64,000 bases of DNA from Rhizomicrobium sp. (lineage in GTDB: Bacteria; Pseudomonadota; Alphaproteobacteria; Micropepsales; Micropepsaceae), in assembly GCA_037200045.1 (NCBI GenBank), contig JBBCHM010000001.1, forward strand, positions 310,001 through 374,000. Direction: 5' to 3'. Position 1 is the first letter of the stretch, and every line of letters begins with the position of its first letter. This document shows, piece after piece, positions 37,921-46,312 of this stretch. The translations under genes and the position numbers were made by a program. The notes beneath the pieces were generated by a model. It searched no databases and was not told the DNA's origin. It saw only the letters and a list, made by a program, of their open reading frames with translations.

Positions 37921-37956
37921 AGCGAAATTGACTTCGAAGAACGAAATACCTAGCCT
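37921..37956 (+). promoter_or_regulatory. Promoter and shared palindromic operator, site 3
   Basis: AGCGAA-attgac-TTCGAA (37921-37938) has the same six-base centre ATTGAC as site 2 and again embeds TTGACT (37928-37933). TAGCCT (37951-37956) follows after 17 bases. The TonB receptor ATG is about 150 bases downstream. Confidence 0.6.
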
Positions 37957-38093
37957 TTTCCACTGAGGAGGAATCCATACGCATCCCGAGCCCGCAATAA
38001 GGGCATCGCCACGAGTCGGAAGGCCGTTGCGAAAGGATGTGTGCGGATCGAATTGGCCGGCAGAGAACTGTCGCCAACACGCGGGGAGGGCAC

Positions 38094-40367
38094 ATGACCG
38101 GGAATCATCGTCGTTACACGAGCGGCTTTGCGAAATCGCTTGCTTGCGGCACGGCATTCGCCGCGCTGTTTATCGGCGTCGCGCCGGCCTTCGCCGACGA
38201 CACGATCGAGACCGTCGTCGTCACCGCGCGCCAGCGCTCGGAAGACATCCACGATCTGCCGGCGCAGGACACAGCGTTCACCGCCAGCGATATTCTCGCC
38301 AGGGGCATCACCTCGCCGGGCGACTTCCTGAGCGCGGTCCCGAACGTGACCTTCATTCCGACCCAGAACGCCGGAACGAGTTTCATCGTCATCCGCGGCA
38401 TTTCCCAGGCGCGCAACAGCGAGCCGTCCGCCGCGATCGTCGTCGACGGCGTGGAAATGACCCAGCCGGCGCAGTTCAACCAGGAACTGCTCGACATCCA
38501 GCAGATCGAGGTGCTGAAAGGCCCGCAGGGCGCGCTCTACGGCCGCAACGCCATCGGCGGCGCGATCATCATCACCACGGCGCAGCCGACCGACCAATGG
38601 GAATCGCGCTTCACCGCCGGCTATGAGAGCGGCCCGGGCTTCAAGGTCCAGGGCATGGTCAGCGGCCCGATCACCGACACGCTGAAGATCCGCGTCTCGG
38701 GCTCCTATTTCGACACCGACGGCCATCTGAGGAACGTCGATGCGGTCGACCCTTCGGCGCGCCGCGATGCCGATCCCGTAAAGGATTTCAACGGACGCGT
38801 GGCGCTGCTTTACACGCCGACCGACAACTTCACGGCCGATCTGCGGTTCTCCACCGACATCCTGAACACGCGGGGCCTGTACTACATCGTGCCGCCCTTC
38901 GGCTCGCCCAACTTCAACAACCCGAATTTCACCAGCCAGCCGATCGACCTGAACAATTCGGGTTTCGACGACCGGCAGATCTACGATGCGTCGCTGAAAC
39001 TGACCTACGACACGGGGTTCGGCGAGATTTCCTCGATCACCGGCTACAACACGGTGCGCGAGATCCTGACCGGCGACGGCTATGGTTTCGATCCGTTCGG
39101 CCATTCCGATGTCGGCTTCGATTACGGCCAGTCCCAGTTCCTGGACGAGAAGACCTTCTCGCAGGAATTGCGCTTCACGTCGCCGACGACCAGCCGCTTC
39201 CGCTATATCGGCGGCGCGCAGCTTTTCGCGACCCAGCGCTATATCTCGACCGGCAATACCTATGACGGCGCGACGGATTCGGGCGTCCAGCCGATCTATC
39301 GTGTGCCGAATTCGCAATTCGGTCTTTCGTCCTTCGCCCCGCAATCGCAGATTAGCTTCCTCGCCGACAGCCAAAATCAGTTCGCCTGGGCCTTCTATCT
39401 CGACACCTCGACGGAGATCACCGACGACCTCGAATTGTCGCTCAACGCCCGCTACGACAGCGACTACCGCAAGAACACCACGCTGACACCGCAGGAATTC
39501 CTCGACGCCAATATAATCACCGGCCGCGCCGCGATCCCGGCGACGACGGGCCAGCAGCGCTCCCACACCTGGGATGCGTTCCAGCCCCAGGCGATCCTGC
39601 GCTACACGGTCGACGACAACGTGAACGTCTATGCCAGCTATGGCAGGGGTTTCCGCAGCGGCGGCTTCAACCAGACCGGCGTGGCCACGGCCGCGGCGGT
39701 CGCCGGCTTCGACAATGTCGGCGACATGTTCAACGCCGAGACGGCCACCACCTACGAGGTCGGCGCCAAGACCCGCTGGTTCGACGACAAGCTCAGCGTC
39801 AACGGCGCGGTCTACACGACCAACGACCACAACGACTATTACTTCGTGTTCCTGGCCTCGAACTCGACGCAGAACCTCGGCAACATCCAAGGCGTGCGCT
39901 TCACGGGCGTCGATCTCGACGCCACCGCCCGCATCACCGACGATCTCTCCGCCAATCTAGGCTTCGGCTACACCGATAGCGACGTGACGAAATTCCCCGG
40001 CGCGTCGGGCGCGCTGGTGGTCGGCTCGAAGGCGCCGCTGGTGTCCGACTACACCTTCAACATCGGCCTGCAATACGAGCACCAGGTCTGGGACGGCGTG
40101 AAGGGCGTCATCCGCTTCGACGACAGCCTGGTCGGTCCGACGACCTTCGTCATCCCGGTCCCGGCGGCGGGCGAGCCGACGCCGATCGCGCGCGATCCCT
40201 TGAACCTGGCCAATCTGCGCATCGGCCTGGAAGCCGACGACTGGCGCGTCACCGCCTGGTCCAAGAACCTGTTCGACAAGCGCTACAACACCGAATACTC
40301 GACCGGCGGATTCATCTTCAAGGGCGAGCCGCTCACTTGGGGTATCGATTTCACGAAGAAGTTCTGA
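38094..40367 (+). CDS. TonB-dependent receptor
   Basis: 757 residues. A signal peptide ends near residue 34 (FIGVAPAFA), followed by the TonB box-like DTIETVVVTARQR. The plug domain contains FIVIRGISQARNSEPSAAIVVDGVEM and IEVLKGPQGALYGRNAIGGAIIITT. The barrel ends RYNTEYSTGGFIFKGEPLTWGIDFTKKF with the terminal Phe. It imports a large or scarce substrate across the outer membrane using TonB energy. GGGGAGGG precedes the ATG at 38094. Its promoter shares an operator with the CoA-transferase gene, so the ligand may be the acid or aromatic compound degraded here rather than iron. Confidence 0.93.
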   Translation: MTGNHRRYTSGFAKSLACGTAFAALFIGVAPAFADDTIETVVVTARQRSEDIHDLPAQDTAFTASDILARGITSPGDFLSAVPNVTFIPTQNAGTSFIVIRGISQARNSEPSAAIVVDGVEMTQPAQFNQELLDIQQIEVLKGPQGALYGRNAIGGAIIITTAQPTDQWESRFTAGYESGPGFKVQGMVSGPITDTLKIRVSGSYFDTDGHLRNVDAVDPSARRDADPVKDFNGRVALLYTPTDNFTADLRFSTDILNTRGLYYIVPPFGSPNFNNPNFTSQPIDLNNSGFDDRQIYDASLKLTYDTGFGEISSITGYNTVREILTGDGYGFDPFGHSDVGFDYGQSQFLDEKTFSQELRFTSPTTSRFRYIGGAQLFATQRYISTGNTYDGATDSGVQPIYRVPNSQFGLSSFAPQSQISFLADSQNQFAWAFYLDTSTEITDDLELSLNARYDSDYRKNTTLTPQEFLDANIITGRAAIPATTGQQRSHTWDAFQPQAILRYTVDDNVNVYASYGRGFRSGGFNQTGVATAAAVAGFDNVGDMFNAETATTYEVGAKTRWFDDKLSVNGAVYTTNDHNDYYFVFLASNSTQNLGNIQGVRFTGVDLDATARITDDLSANLGFGYTDSDVTKFPGASGALVVGSKAPLVSDYTFNIGLQYEHQVWDGVKGVIRFDDSLVGPTTFVIPVPAAGEPTPIARDPLNLANLRIGLEADDWRVTAWSKNLFDKRYNTEYSTGGFIFKGEPLTWGIDFTKKF

Positions 40368-40398
40368 TGGCGATGGCGCGGCGCCAAGCCGCCCCATT

Positions 40399-41271
40399 TC
40401 AATCGGGATGAACCGAACGCAGGAGATAGGGCTGGCGGCGCAGCGCCGTCTCGATGACGCGGGCGGCGTTCTGCAAAATTGGCAGCCGCGTCCGGACCAG
40501 TTCGTCGAGCGCGACGCGCGAGGTCGAGGTCGAGCAGTTGATCGCCGCCAGGGAGCGGCCGGCGGCATCCAAGATCGGAACGGCGATCGAGATCAGCCCG
40601 TAGTCGAGCTCGTCCTGCGTCGCCGAATAGCCGCTCCGGCGCACATCGGAGAACAGCTTGCGAAGTTCGGCCCGCGAGGTGACGGTGTGCTCGGTGAAGG
40701 GCGTGAACGTGCCGGTGTCCAGATAATGGTTGCGCACGTCCTCATGCTCGAAGGCCAGCATCGCGCGCCCCAAAGAGGTCGCATAGGCCGGATAGCGGGT
40801 GCCGACGCCGGCCGCCAGCCGCACCATCCGGTTGGTCGAGACATGCACCAGATAGAGGATGTCGGAGCCGCTCAGGACCGCGAGCGAGGAGCTGTCACCG
40901 GTCTCGTCGCGCACCGCCTGCAGGTGCGGGCGCACCAGCTCGCCCAGGCTCATCGAATCCAGATAGGCGGACGCGAAGCTCATAACCTCGGGCCGGAGCA
41001 GGAAATGGCGGTGGTGCTTGGCGACATAGCCGAGCTTGACCAGCGTGTTCAGGCAGCGCCGCGCCGCCGCCGGCGACAACTTGGTGATTTCCGCGACCTC
41101 GCTCAACGTCATCTGCGGGTTGTCGCGCCCGAAGGCGCGCAGGACCGACAGCCCTCTCTCCAAGGTCGAGAGATATTCGGTGTCGGTGTGGGTCTCTGTG
41201 TCGGAATCCATCGTCGCTGCGGAAAGGCGTCGGGTACGCCCACTAGAAGCTGCTGCGCCGTTTTTGTCCAT
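40399..41271 (-). CDS. IclR family transcriptional regulator
   Basis: About 290 residues. The winged helix MTLSEVAEITKLSPAAARRCLNTLVKLGYV lies near residues 50-80, after ERGLSVLRAFG. The C-terminal ligand domain (120-280) carries AYATSLGRAMLAF and GYSATQDELDYGLISIAVPI. IclR proteins of this type (PcaR/PobR-like) sense aromatic or organic acids and often activate catabolic genes. It lies convergent with the TonB receptor and divergent from the second MetE-like gene. Start uncertain: ATG at 41271, an in-frame ATG at 41211 or a GTG at 41298. It is the best local candidate to bind the shared palindrome. Confidence 0.87.
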   Translation of the reverse strand: MDKNGAAASSGRTRRLSAATMDSDTETHTDTEYLSTLERGLSVLRAFGRDNPQMTLSEVAEITKLSPAAARRCLNTLVKLGYVAKHHRHFLLRPEVMSFASAYLDSMSLGELVRPHLQAVRDETGDSSSLAVLSGSDILYLVHVSTNRMVRLAAGVGTRYPAYATSLGRAMLAFEHEDVRNHYLDTGTFTPFTEHTVTSRAELRKLFSDVRRSGYSATQDELDYGLISIAVPILDAAGRSLAAINCSTSTSRVALDELVRTRLPILQNAARVIETALRRQPYLLRSVHPD

Positions 41272-41381
41272 GACGGGCGGTCGCGCCGTTTTTCGCACTT
41301 CGAAAATTCCACCGCATATAGAAAATGTGTAAGCTCCAACGCCTCTTCAGGCAAGCCACCCAGCAGAAAAGGTCCGTAGCC

Positions 41382-42413
41382 ATGCTTCCGCTTTTCCCGA
41401 CGAGCCTTGTCGGTTCCTACACGCAGCCGGACTGGCTGCTGGACCGTTCCAAGCTGGCCAAGCGCTTTCCGCCGCGCGTACGCGCCGGCGAGTTGTGGCG
41501 CGTCGATCCGCAATGGCTCGAAGAGGCGCAGGACGACGCGACGCGGCTTGCCATCCTGGATCAGGAGCTTGCCGGCCTGGACATCATCACCGACGGCGAA
41601 ATCCGCCGCGAGAGCTATTCCAACCGCTTCGCCACCGAACTGGAGGGCGTCGATCTCGACAATCCGGGCACAGCGCTCGACCGCAGCGGCCATCCCAATC
41701 CGGTCCCGCGCGTCGTCGGCAAGATCCGCCGCCGTGGCCCGGTCGAGGTGCGCGACCTCAAATTCCTCAAGAGCCAGACCGCCAAGCCGGTGAAGATGAC
41801 CGTGCCCGGCCCCTTCACCATGTCGCAGCAGGCGCAGAACGACTTCTACAAGAGCGAAGAGGAGATGGCGCTCGATTACGCCGCCGCGGTGAACGAGGAG
41901 ATCAAGGACCTGTTCGCGGCCGGCGCCGACGTGGTGCAGATCGACGAGCCCTATATGCAGGCGCGGCCCGACAAGGCGCGGCAGTTCGGCGTCGCCGCGC
42001 TGAACCGCGCTTTGGACGGTGTCACGGGCACCACGGCGGTGCATATCTGCTTCGGCTATGCCGCGATCATCCACGAACGGCCGACCGGCTATTCATTCCT
42101 GCCCGAGTTCGAACACACGACGGCCAAGCAGATCTCGATCGAGACCGCGCAGTCCAAGCTCGATTGCTCGGTGCTGGCGACGCTGCCGGACAAGACGATC
42201 ATCCTGGGCACGCTCGACCTCTCGACCCATGAGATCGAGACGCCTGAGATCGTGGCCGAACGCATCGAGCGGGCGCTGCCCTATGTCGACGCCAAGCGGA
42301 TCGTCGTCGCGCCGGATTGCGGCCTCAAATACCTGCCGCGCGATGTCGCCTTCGGCAAGATGAAGGCGATGGCCGATGGGGCGCGGATCGTCCGGCAGAA
42401 GATCGCGGGATAG
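41382..42413 (+). CDS. MetE C-terminal-like zinc methyltransferase homologue 2
   Basis: 343 residues, related to the protein at 34560 but shorter. Zinc ligands are visible at H221 and C223 (VHICFGYAA), a Glu in ISIETAQSK, and C313 in APDCGLKYLP. The N-terminus begins LPLFPTSLVGSYTQPDWLLDR, with the conserved GSYTQP loop. It lacks the duplicated N-terminal half of MetE, so an alkyl or methyl transfer in catabolism is more likely than methionine synthesis. The ATG at 41382 follows AAAAGG. It is divergent from the IclR gene and 16 bases before an alpha/beta hydrolase gene, probably co-transcribed. Confidence 0.83.
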   Translation: MLPLFPTSLVGSYTQPDWLLDRSKLAKRFPPRVRAGELWRVDPQWLEEAQDDATRLAILDQELAGLDIITDGEIRRESYSNRFATELEGVDLDNPGTALDRSGHPNPVPRVVGKIRRRGPVEVRDLKFLKSQTAKPVKMTVPGPFTMSQQAQNDFYKSEEEMALDYAAAVNEEIKDLFAAGADVVQIDEPYMQARPDKARQFGVAALNRALDGVTGTTAVHICFGYAAIIHERPTGYSFLPEFEHTTAKQISIETAQSKLDCSVLATLPDKTIILGTLDLSTHEIETPEIVAERIERALPYVDAKRIVVAPDCGLKYLPRDVAFGKMKAMADGARIVRQKIAG

Positions 42414-42429
42414 CCGCGCTCCTCCATCG

Positions 42430-43140
42430 ATGAAACCCGACCTTTTGCTGCTGCCGGGGATGTTGTGCGACGCGGCGTTCTGGAGCGCCCAGACAGCCGC
42501 GCTCGCCGACATCCGCGCGACGCGCGTGGCGCATTACGGTCTTGCCGGCAGCATCGAAGCGATGGCCGAGACCGTCCTGCGCGACGCGCCGGAGGTCTTC
42601 GACCTCGCCGGCCATTCGATGGGCGGCCGGGTGGCGCAGGAGATCGTCCGCCGCGCGCCGGCCCGGGTGCGGCGCCTCGCCCTCTTCGCGACCGACTATC
42701 GCGGCCACGCGGACGACCCAGCGCGCGATGCCGAAGCCGCGCAGCGCGATGAGACGCTCGCACGGGCCCGCGAGATCGGGATCGCGGCCTGGGCAGCCGA
42801 ATGGGCTCGGGAGATGGTCGCGCCCGAACGCCTCGAAGATCGGGCGCTGCTGTCGGCGGTCGCCGCGATGTTCGCGCGCTGCACCCTCGATCAGCTTGCG
42901 GCGCATGCCCAAGCCGGCCTCACGCGGCCGGACTACTCCGATCTGCTGCCGCGCATCGCCTGCCCGGCGCTGGTCTGCGCCGGCAGCGAAGACCGCCTGC
43001 GCACCGTCGAGGCGCATCGCGCGATGGCGGCGCTCATTCCGGGCGCGCGCCTCGTCGTGCTCGATCGCTGCGGCCACATGGTCGCGATGGAGCGGCCGGA
43101 TGCCGTGACGGCCGCGATGCGCGAATGGCTGTCGCGTTAG
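42430..43140 (+). CDS. Alpha/beta hydrolase
   Basis: 236 residues. The nucleophile elbow is GHSMGG with S63; the oxyanion segment is LLPGMLCDAAFW; the catalytic Asp is in CAGSEDRLRT and His in CGHMVAMERPD. The size and sequence fit small esterases or meta-cleavage-type hydrolases. It follows the second MetE-like gene by 16 bases with the ATG at 42430. Substrate unknown. Confidence 0.85.
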   Translation: MKPDLLLLPGMLCDAAFWSAQTAALADIRATRVAHYGLAGSIEAMAETVLRDAPEVFDLAGHSMGGRVAQEIVRRAPARVRRLALFATDYRGHADDPARDAEAAQRDETLARAREIGIAAWAAEWAREMVAPERLEDRALLSAVAAMFARCTLDQLAAHAQAGLTRPDYSDLLPRIACPALVCAGSEDRLRTVEAHRAMAALIPGARLVVLDRCGHMVAMERPDAVTAAMREWLSR

Positions 43141-43159
43141 CCCACGCCGCGCGGGGCGC

Positions 43160-43525
43160 CTACGGCTTGCCGGCCACGAGGGTCGCCGTGCACGTTCCGC
43201 CGAAGGGGTCGGTCACCGTCCAGGAATCGCCCACGGCCCGGGCCTGGGACGAATTGCAGACCGGCTTCATGTCCGCGCTCGGTGTCGGGTCGGTTTGCGT
43301 GTAGCAGATCGTCGATCCGTCGTCCTTCCAGGTCCCCTTGCTCTGCGGATGGCCGGTCGGAATCACGCTGAACGTGCCGTCCTGGGCGACCAGGATCTTC
43401 GTCACATCGCCATTGGCGTATTTGCAGGACACGGTGTTGCCGAAATAGCCGGACAGGTCTCCCGCCTGGGCGCCGGACGCCAAAGCGAGAAATGCCGCGG
43501 CCGAAAGCGCCAATGTCGTTTTCAT
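43160..43525 (-). CDS. Small secreted protein, paralogue of 33166-33534
   Basis: 121 residues with a Sec signal peptide (TLALSAAAFLALASGAQAG, cut near residue 22). It shares motif order with the protein at 33166: KYANGDVTKILV, SKGTWKDDGSTICYTQTDP, MKPVC, VGDSW and TATLVAG near the end. Additional Cys residues (VSCKYANG, GGTCTATL) could make a second disulfide. A GGGAGGGG lies just upstream of its ATG at 43525. Function unknown. Confidence 0.7.
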   Translation of the reverse strand: MKTTLALSAAAFLALASGAQAGDLSGYFGNTVSCKYANGDVTKILVAQDGTFSVIPTGHPQSKGTWKDDGSTICYTQTDPTPSADMKPVCNSSQARAVGDSWTVTDPFGGTCTATLVAGKP

Positions 43526-43921
43526 TTTTCCCCTCCCTTGCGGCGGCCCCCTACGGGCCGGCCATTGCGAAATCCTATCGCCACACTTTCTACCTTTTAA
43601 TACGTCGCTTCACCGTCCCGCGGGCGCACGGCCACCGTGCTGCCGGCGATATCGCGGCGGTTGTCGCTGGCTGCTCCGCGTCTTGGTGCAGCGCACAAGA
43701 GCGTTCGGTATCTTACCGATTCAACCGTAACGACTCGCTCGCGCCGACTACGCCGAATACAATCTAAGAGTTTGGAATACTGGTACTATTTCTACCAGTT
43801 TCTAGAGGCTAAACTGTGACGACAGCGCGAAGAAATTCACGCTGTTGGCATCCGTCGATTGTATGTGGTCCAAATTAATTGCTATCCTGCCGCAAAATAA
43901 AAATCATATCGGGAGGTCTGC
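43526..43921. other. Intergenic region upstream of the AraC gene
   Basis: No gene is supported in these 396 bases. The region is less GC-rich than its neighbours near 43780-43900. It holds the inverted repeat listed separately and a run of A/T before the AraC ribosome site. The 5' part is only the leader of the divergent secreted-protein gene. Confidence 0.5.
43779..43799. promoter_or_regulatory. Inverted repeat, candidate operator
   Basis: ACTGGTA-ctatttc-TACCAGT is a perfect 7-7-7 inverted repeat 123 bases before the AraC-family start. It may be a regulator site; no bound protein can be assigned. Confidence 0.4.
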
Positions 43922-44917
43922 GTGCTCACATATTCGACGCATGGTTTGCCGTCGCCGGCAAAGGTCTCGTACTGGAACGACATCATCAGCGACGTCTTCG
44001 CGCCGCTGGAAACGCGCCCGGCGGTCGGCGGCGAATTCGATGCCGAAGTGCATTGCGCGAATTTCGGACGCCTCAGGCTGGCCAATGCGACGTCGCGCGC
44101 CGCCACCGTGCGCCGGTCCCGGGGACAGGCCGCCAAGCTCGACGAGCACCGTTACTTCCTGCACGTCCAGATGCGCGGCCGGCTGCTGATCCGGCAGGAT
44201 GGGCACGACGCGTCGCTGGACGAGGGCGATCTGGTGCTCAGCGACAGCACGCTGCCCTACACGCTCACCTATGACGACGATTGCAGCACGCTGGTGCTGA
44301 TCGTCGACGAGGACGAGCTGAAGCGCCATCTTCCGACGCCCGAGGCGATGGTCGGCGTGAAGCTGTCGGGCAGCCAGGGCCTGTCGCGCATCACCTCGCT
44401 CATGCTGCGCAGCGTCTGGGACCAGGTGCAGGAAGGCATTCCGGAGGAGCTCGGCTCGCGCATCGCCGACAGCCTGCTCGACATGTTCGCGACCTCCTGC
44501 GCGCAGATCAAGGGCGGCGCCGTCGCCGAGGCGGCCGTCATCGGCGCGCGCCGCGTCCAGATCAAGCGCTATATCGAGGCCAATCTGCGCAATCCGGAGC
44601 TCAGCGTCCGCTCCGTCGCGGCCGCGTTCGGCATTTCGCCGCGCTATCTCCACATCATGTTCTCGCGCGACGTGGAGACGGTGTCGGATTATGTCCTACG
44701 CCGCCGGCTCGAAGAGTGCGGCCGCCAGCTCGCCGATGTGCTGTGGCGCCAGCGCACGATCACCGAAATCGCCTTCGGATGGGGCTTCAACAACGCCACC
44801 CATTTCGCGCGCGTGTTCCGCAACCACTATGGCACCAACCCGCGCGACTACCGCAACAGCCGCATCAAATCCGATGCGAAAGAAGCAGACCGGTCGTCGC
44901 GGCTGGTCGAGGCCTGA
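43922..44917 (+). CDS. AraC family transcriptional regulator
   Basis: 331 residues. The N-terminal 180 residues resemble the AraC-binding-like (FeaR/OruR) sensor domain. The C-terminal 100 hold two helix-turn-helices: LSVRSVAAAFGISPRYLHIMF and TITEIAFGWGFNNATHFARVF, then NHYGTNPRDYR. It starts at a GTG at 43922 with GGGAGG eight bases upstream. The MDR dehydrogenase gene follows by 12 bases, so it likely controls or is co-expressed with it. The inducer is unknown. Confidence 0.9.
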   Translation: MLTYSTHGLPSPAKVSYWNDIISDVFAPLETRPAVGGEFDAEVHCANFGRLRLANATSRAATVRRSRGQAAKLDEHRYFLHVQMRGRLLIRQDGHDASLDEGDLVLSDSTLPYTLTYDDDCSTLVLIVDEDELKRHLPTPEAMVGVKLSGSQGLSRITSLMLRSVWDQVQEGIPEELGSRIADSLLDMFATSCAQIKGGAVAEAAVIGARRVQIKRYIEANLRNPELSVRSVAAAFGISPRYLHIMFSRDVETVSDYVLRRRLEECGRQLADVLWRQRTITEIAFGWGFNNATHFARVFRNHYGTNPRDYRNSRIKSDAKEADRSSRLVEA

Positions 44918-44929
44918 TCGGCAAGCATC

Positions 44930-45943
44930 ATGCGCGCATATGAAGTCGCTCCCGGGACGAAGGATCTCTCGGGCCTGACCCTCGTCCAGAGGCCCGATCC
45001 CGTGCCCGGTCCGCGGCAGGTGCTGGTGCGCATCCGCGCCGCGTCGCTGAATTTCCGCGACCTCGCGGTGGTGCTCGGCGTCTATCCCGGCCCGCCCGCC
45101 GCCGGCCCCGTCATTCCCTTGTCCGACGGCGCGGGCGAAGTCCTGGCGGTGGGGGAGGGCGTCACCCGCTTCAAGCCGGGCGACCGCGTCGCGCCGACTT
45201 TTTTCCAGACCTGGATCGAGGGCAAACCGCGGCCGAGCCGCGCGCTCGGCGCGGCGCCGGTCGACGGCGTGCTGGCGGAGAAAATCGTCCTGCACGAGGA
45301 CGGGCTGGTCGCGCTGCCGTCCTGGATGAGCTTCGAGGAGGGCGCGTCGCTCGCTTGCGCCGCGGTGACGGCCTGGCACGGCCTGATGGTCGCCGGCCAT
45401 CCGATCCGGCCGGGCGACAGCGTGCTGGTGCTCGGCACCGGCGGCGTGTCGATGTTCGCGCTGCAATTCGCCCGCGCCGCCGGCGCCCGCGTTATCGCGA
45501 CCTCGTCGCAGGACGCGAAGCTGGAGCGGGCGAAGGCGCATGGCGCCTCCGACCTCATCAACTACAAGACCCATCCCGACTGGGACAAGGAAGTGCTGCG
45601 GCTCACCGGCGGCAAGGGCGTCGATTGCGTGATCGAGGTCGGCGGCTCCGGCACGCTGGCGCGCTCGATGGCATCCGTCGGCTATGGCGGCAAGGTTTCG
45701 CTCATCGGCGTGCTCACCGGCCCGCACGGCGACACCAATCCGCACGCCCTGATGCTGCGCGGCGCCAGCCTGCACGGCATCTTCGTGGGCAACCGCGTGA
45801 TGTTCGAGGACATGCTGGCGGCGATGACGGTGAACGCGATCAAGCCGATCATCGACAAGACCTACGCCTTCGAGGACGCCGCCGAGGCCTACAAGCACCA
45901 AATGGAAGCCAAGCACTTCGGCAAGGTCGTGATCCGGGTCTGA
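44930..45943 (+). CDS. Medium-chain dehydrogenase/reductase (quinone reductase-like)
   Basis: 337 residues with a GroES-like N-terminal domain (SLNFRDLAVVLGVYP) and a Rossmann domain (VLVLGTGGVSMFALQFARAAGARVIATSS near residue 165-193). The catalytic zinc ligands of alcohol dehydrogenases are absent; the NFRDL motif is that of zinc-free quinone or enoyl reductases. NADPH is the likely cofactor. It follows the AraC gene by 12 bases. Substrate unknown. Confidence 0.87.
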   Translation: MRAYEVAPGTKDLSGLTLVQRPDPVPGPRQVLVRIRAASLNFRDLAVVLGVYPGPPAAGPVIPLSDGAGEVLAVGEGVTRFKPGDRVAPTFFQTWIEGKPRPSRALGAAPVDGVLAEKIVLHEDGLVALPSWMSFEEGASLACAAVTAWHGLMVAGHPIRPGDSVLVLGTGGVSMFALQFARAAGARVIATSSQDAKLERAKAHGASDLINYKTHPDWDKEVLRLTGGKGVDCVIEVGGSGTLARSMASVGYGGKVSLIGVLTGPHGDTNPHALMLRGASLHGIFVGNRVMFEDMLAAMTVNAIKPIIDKTYAFEDAAEAYKHQMEAKHFGKVVIRV

Positions 45944-46312
45944 ACCCTTCGAAGCGGAAAGACGGTTCGAATGGCGCGAAAGATGTGTAAGCCGCTGATT
46001 GTTTTCGCAAAGGCTCATGGATAGACGCTCCTCTCGCGGTGAGGCGTTGCGGTCTGGATACAGGTGTCGGGATTTGTGTGATTTGGTGCGTGGACCGACT
46101 CGGTTCAAGGGGCGGCCGCGAATAAATCCGTAGACAGAGTTATCCTCCATCGACGCGCGCCAAGGATTTGACGTGTAAGTCTTTTGTCAGTCCCGAGTGG
46201 GGATGAGCGCAGGGGTTGCCGTGCTGTATTACCGCGAACGATACTCTGTTGCGTAAGATTTATTTGAATCCCTCTCTCCGGCTCGCGGGCGTCGTTGGCG
46301 AACGGGGGATGG
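45944..46312. other. Intergenic region with possible tRNA-Ser 3' remnant
   Basis: 369 bases without a supported gene. Composition shifts to lower GC from about 46130. TTTGAATCCCTCTCTCCG at 46263-46280 resembles the T-arm/acceptor 3' end of tRNA-Ser, but the rest of a tRNA is missing. It sits next to the AT-richer DUF3800 gene and could be an integration scar. Confidence 0.3.

Noticed and set aside
37950-39890. Long minus-strand open frame opposite the TonB receptor
   Set aside because: Shadow frame; the plus strand has signal peptide, plug and barrel motifs.
41291-41304. TTCG-N5-CGAA near the IclR start
   Set aside because: Half sites are in the opposite order and spacing to the regulon palindrome; not counted as a fourth site.
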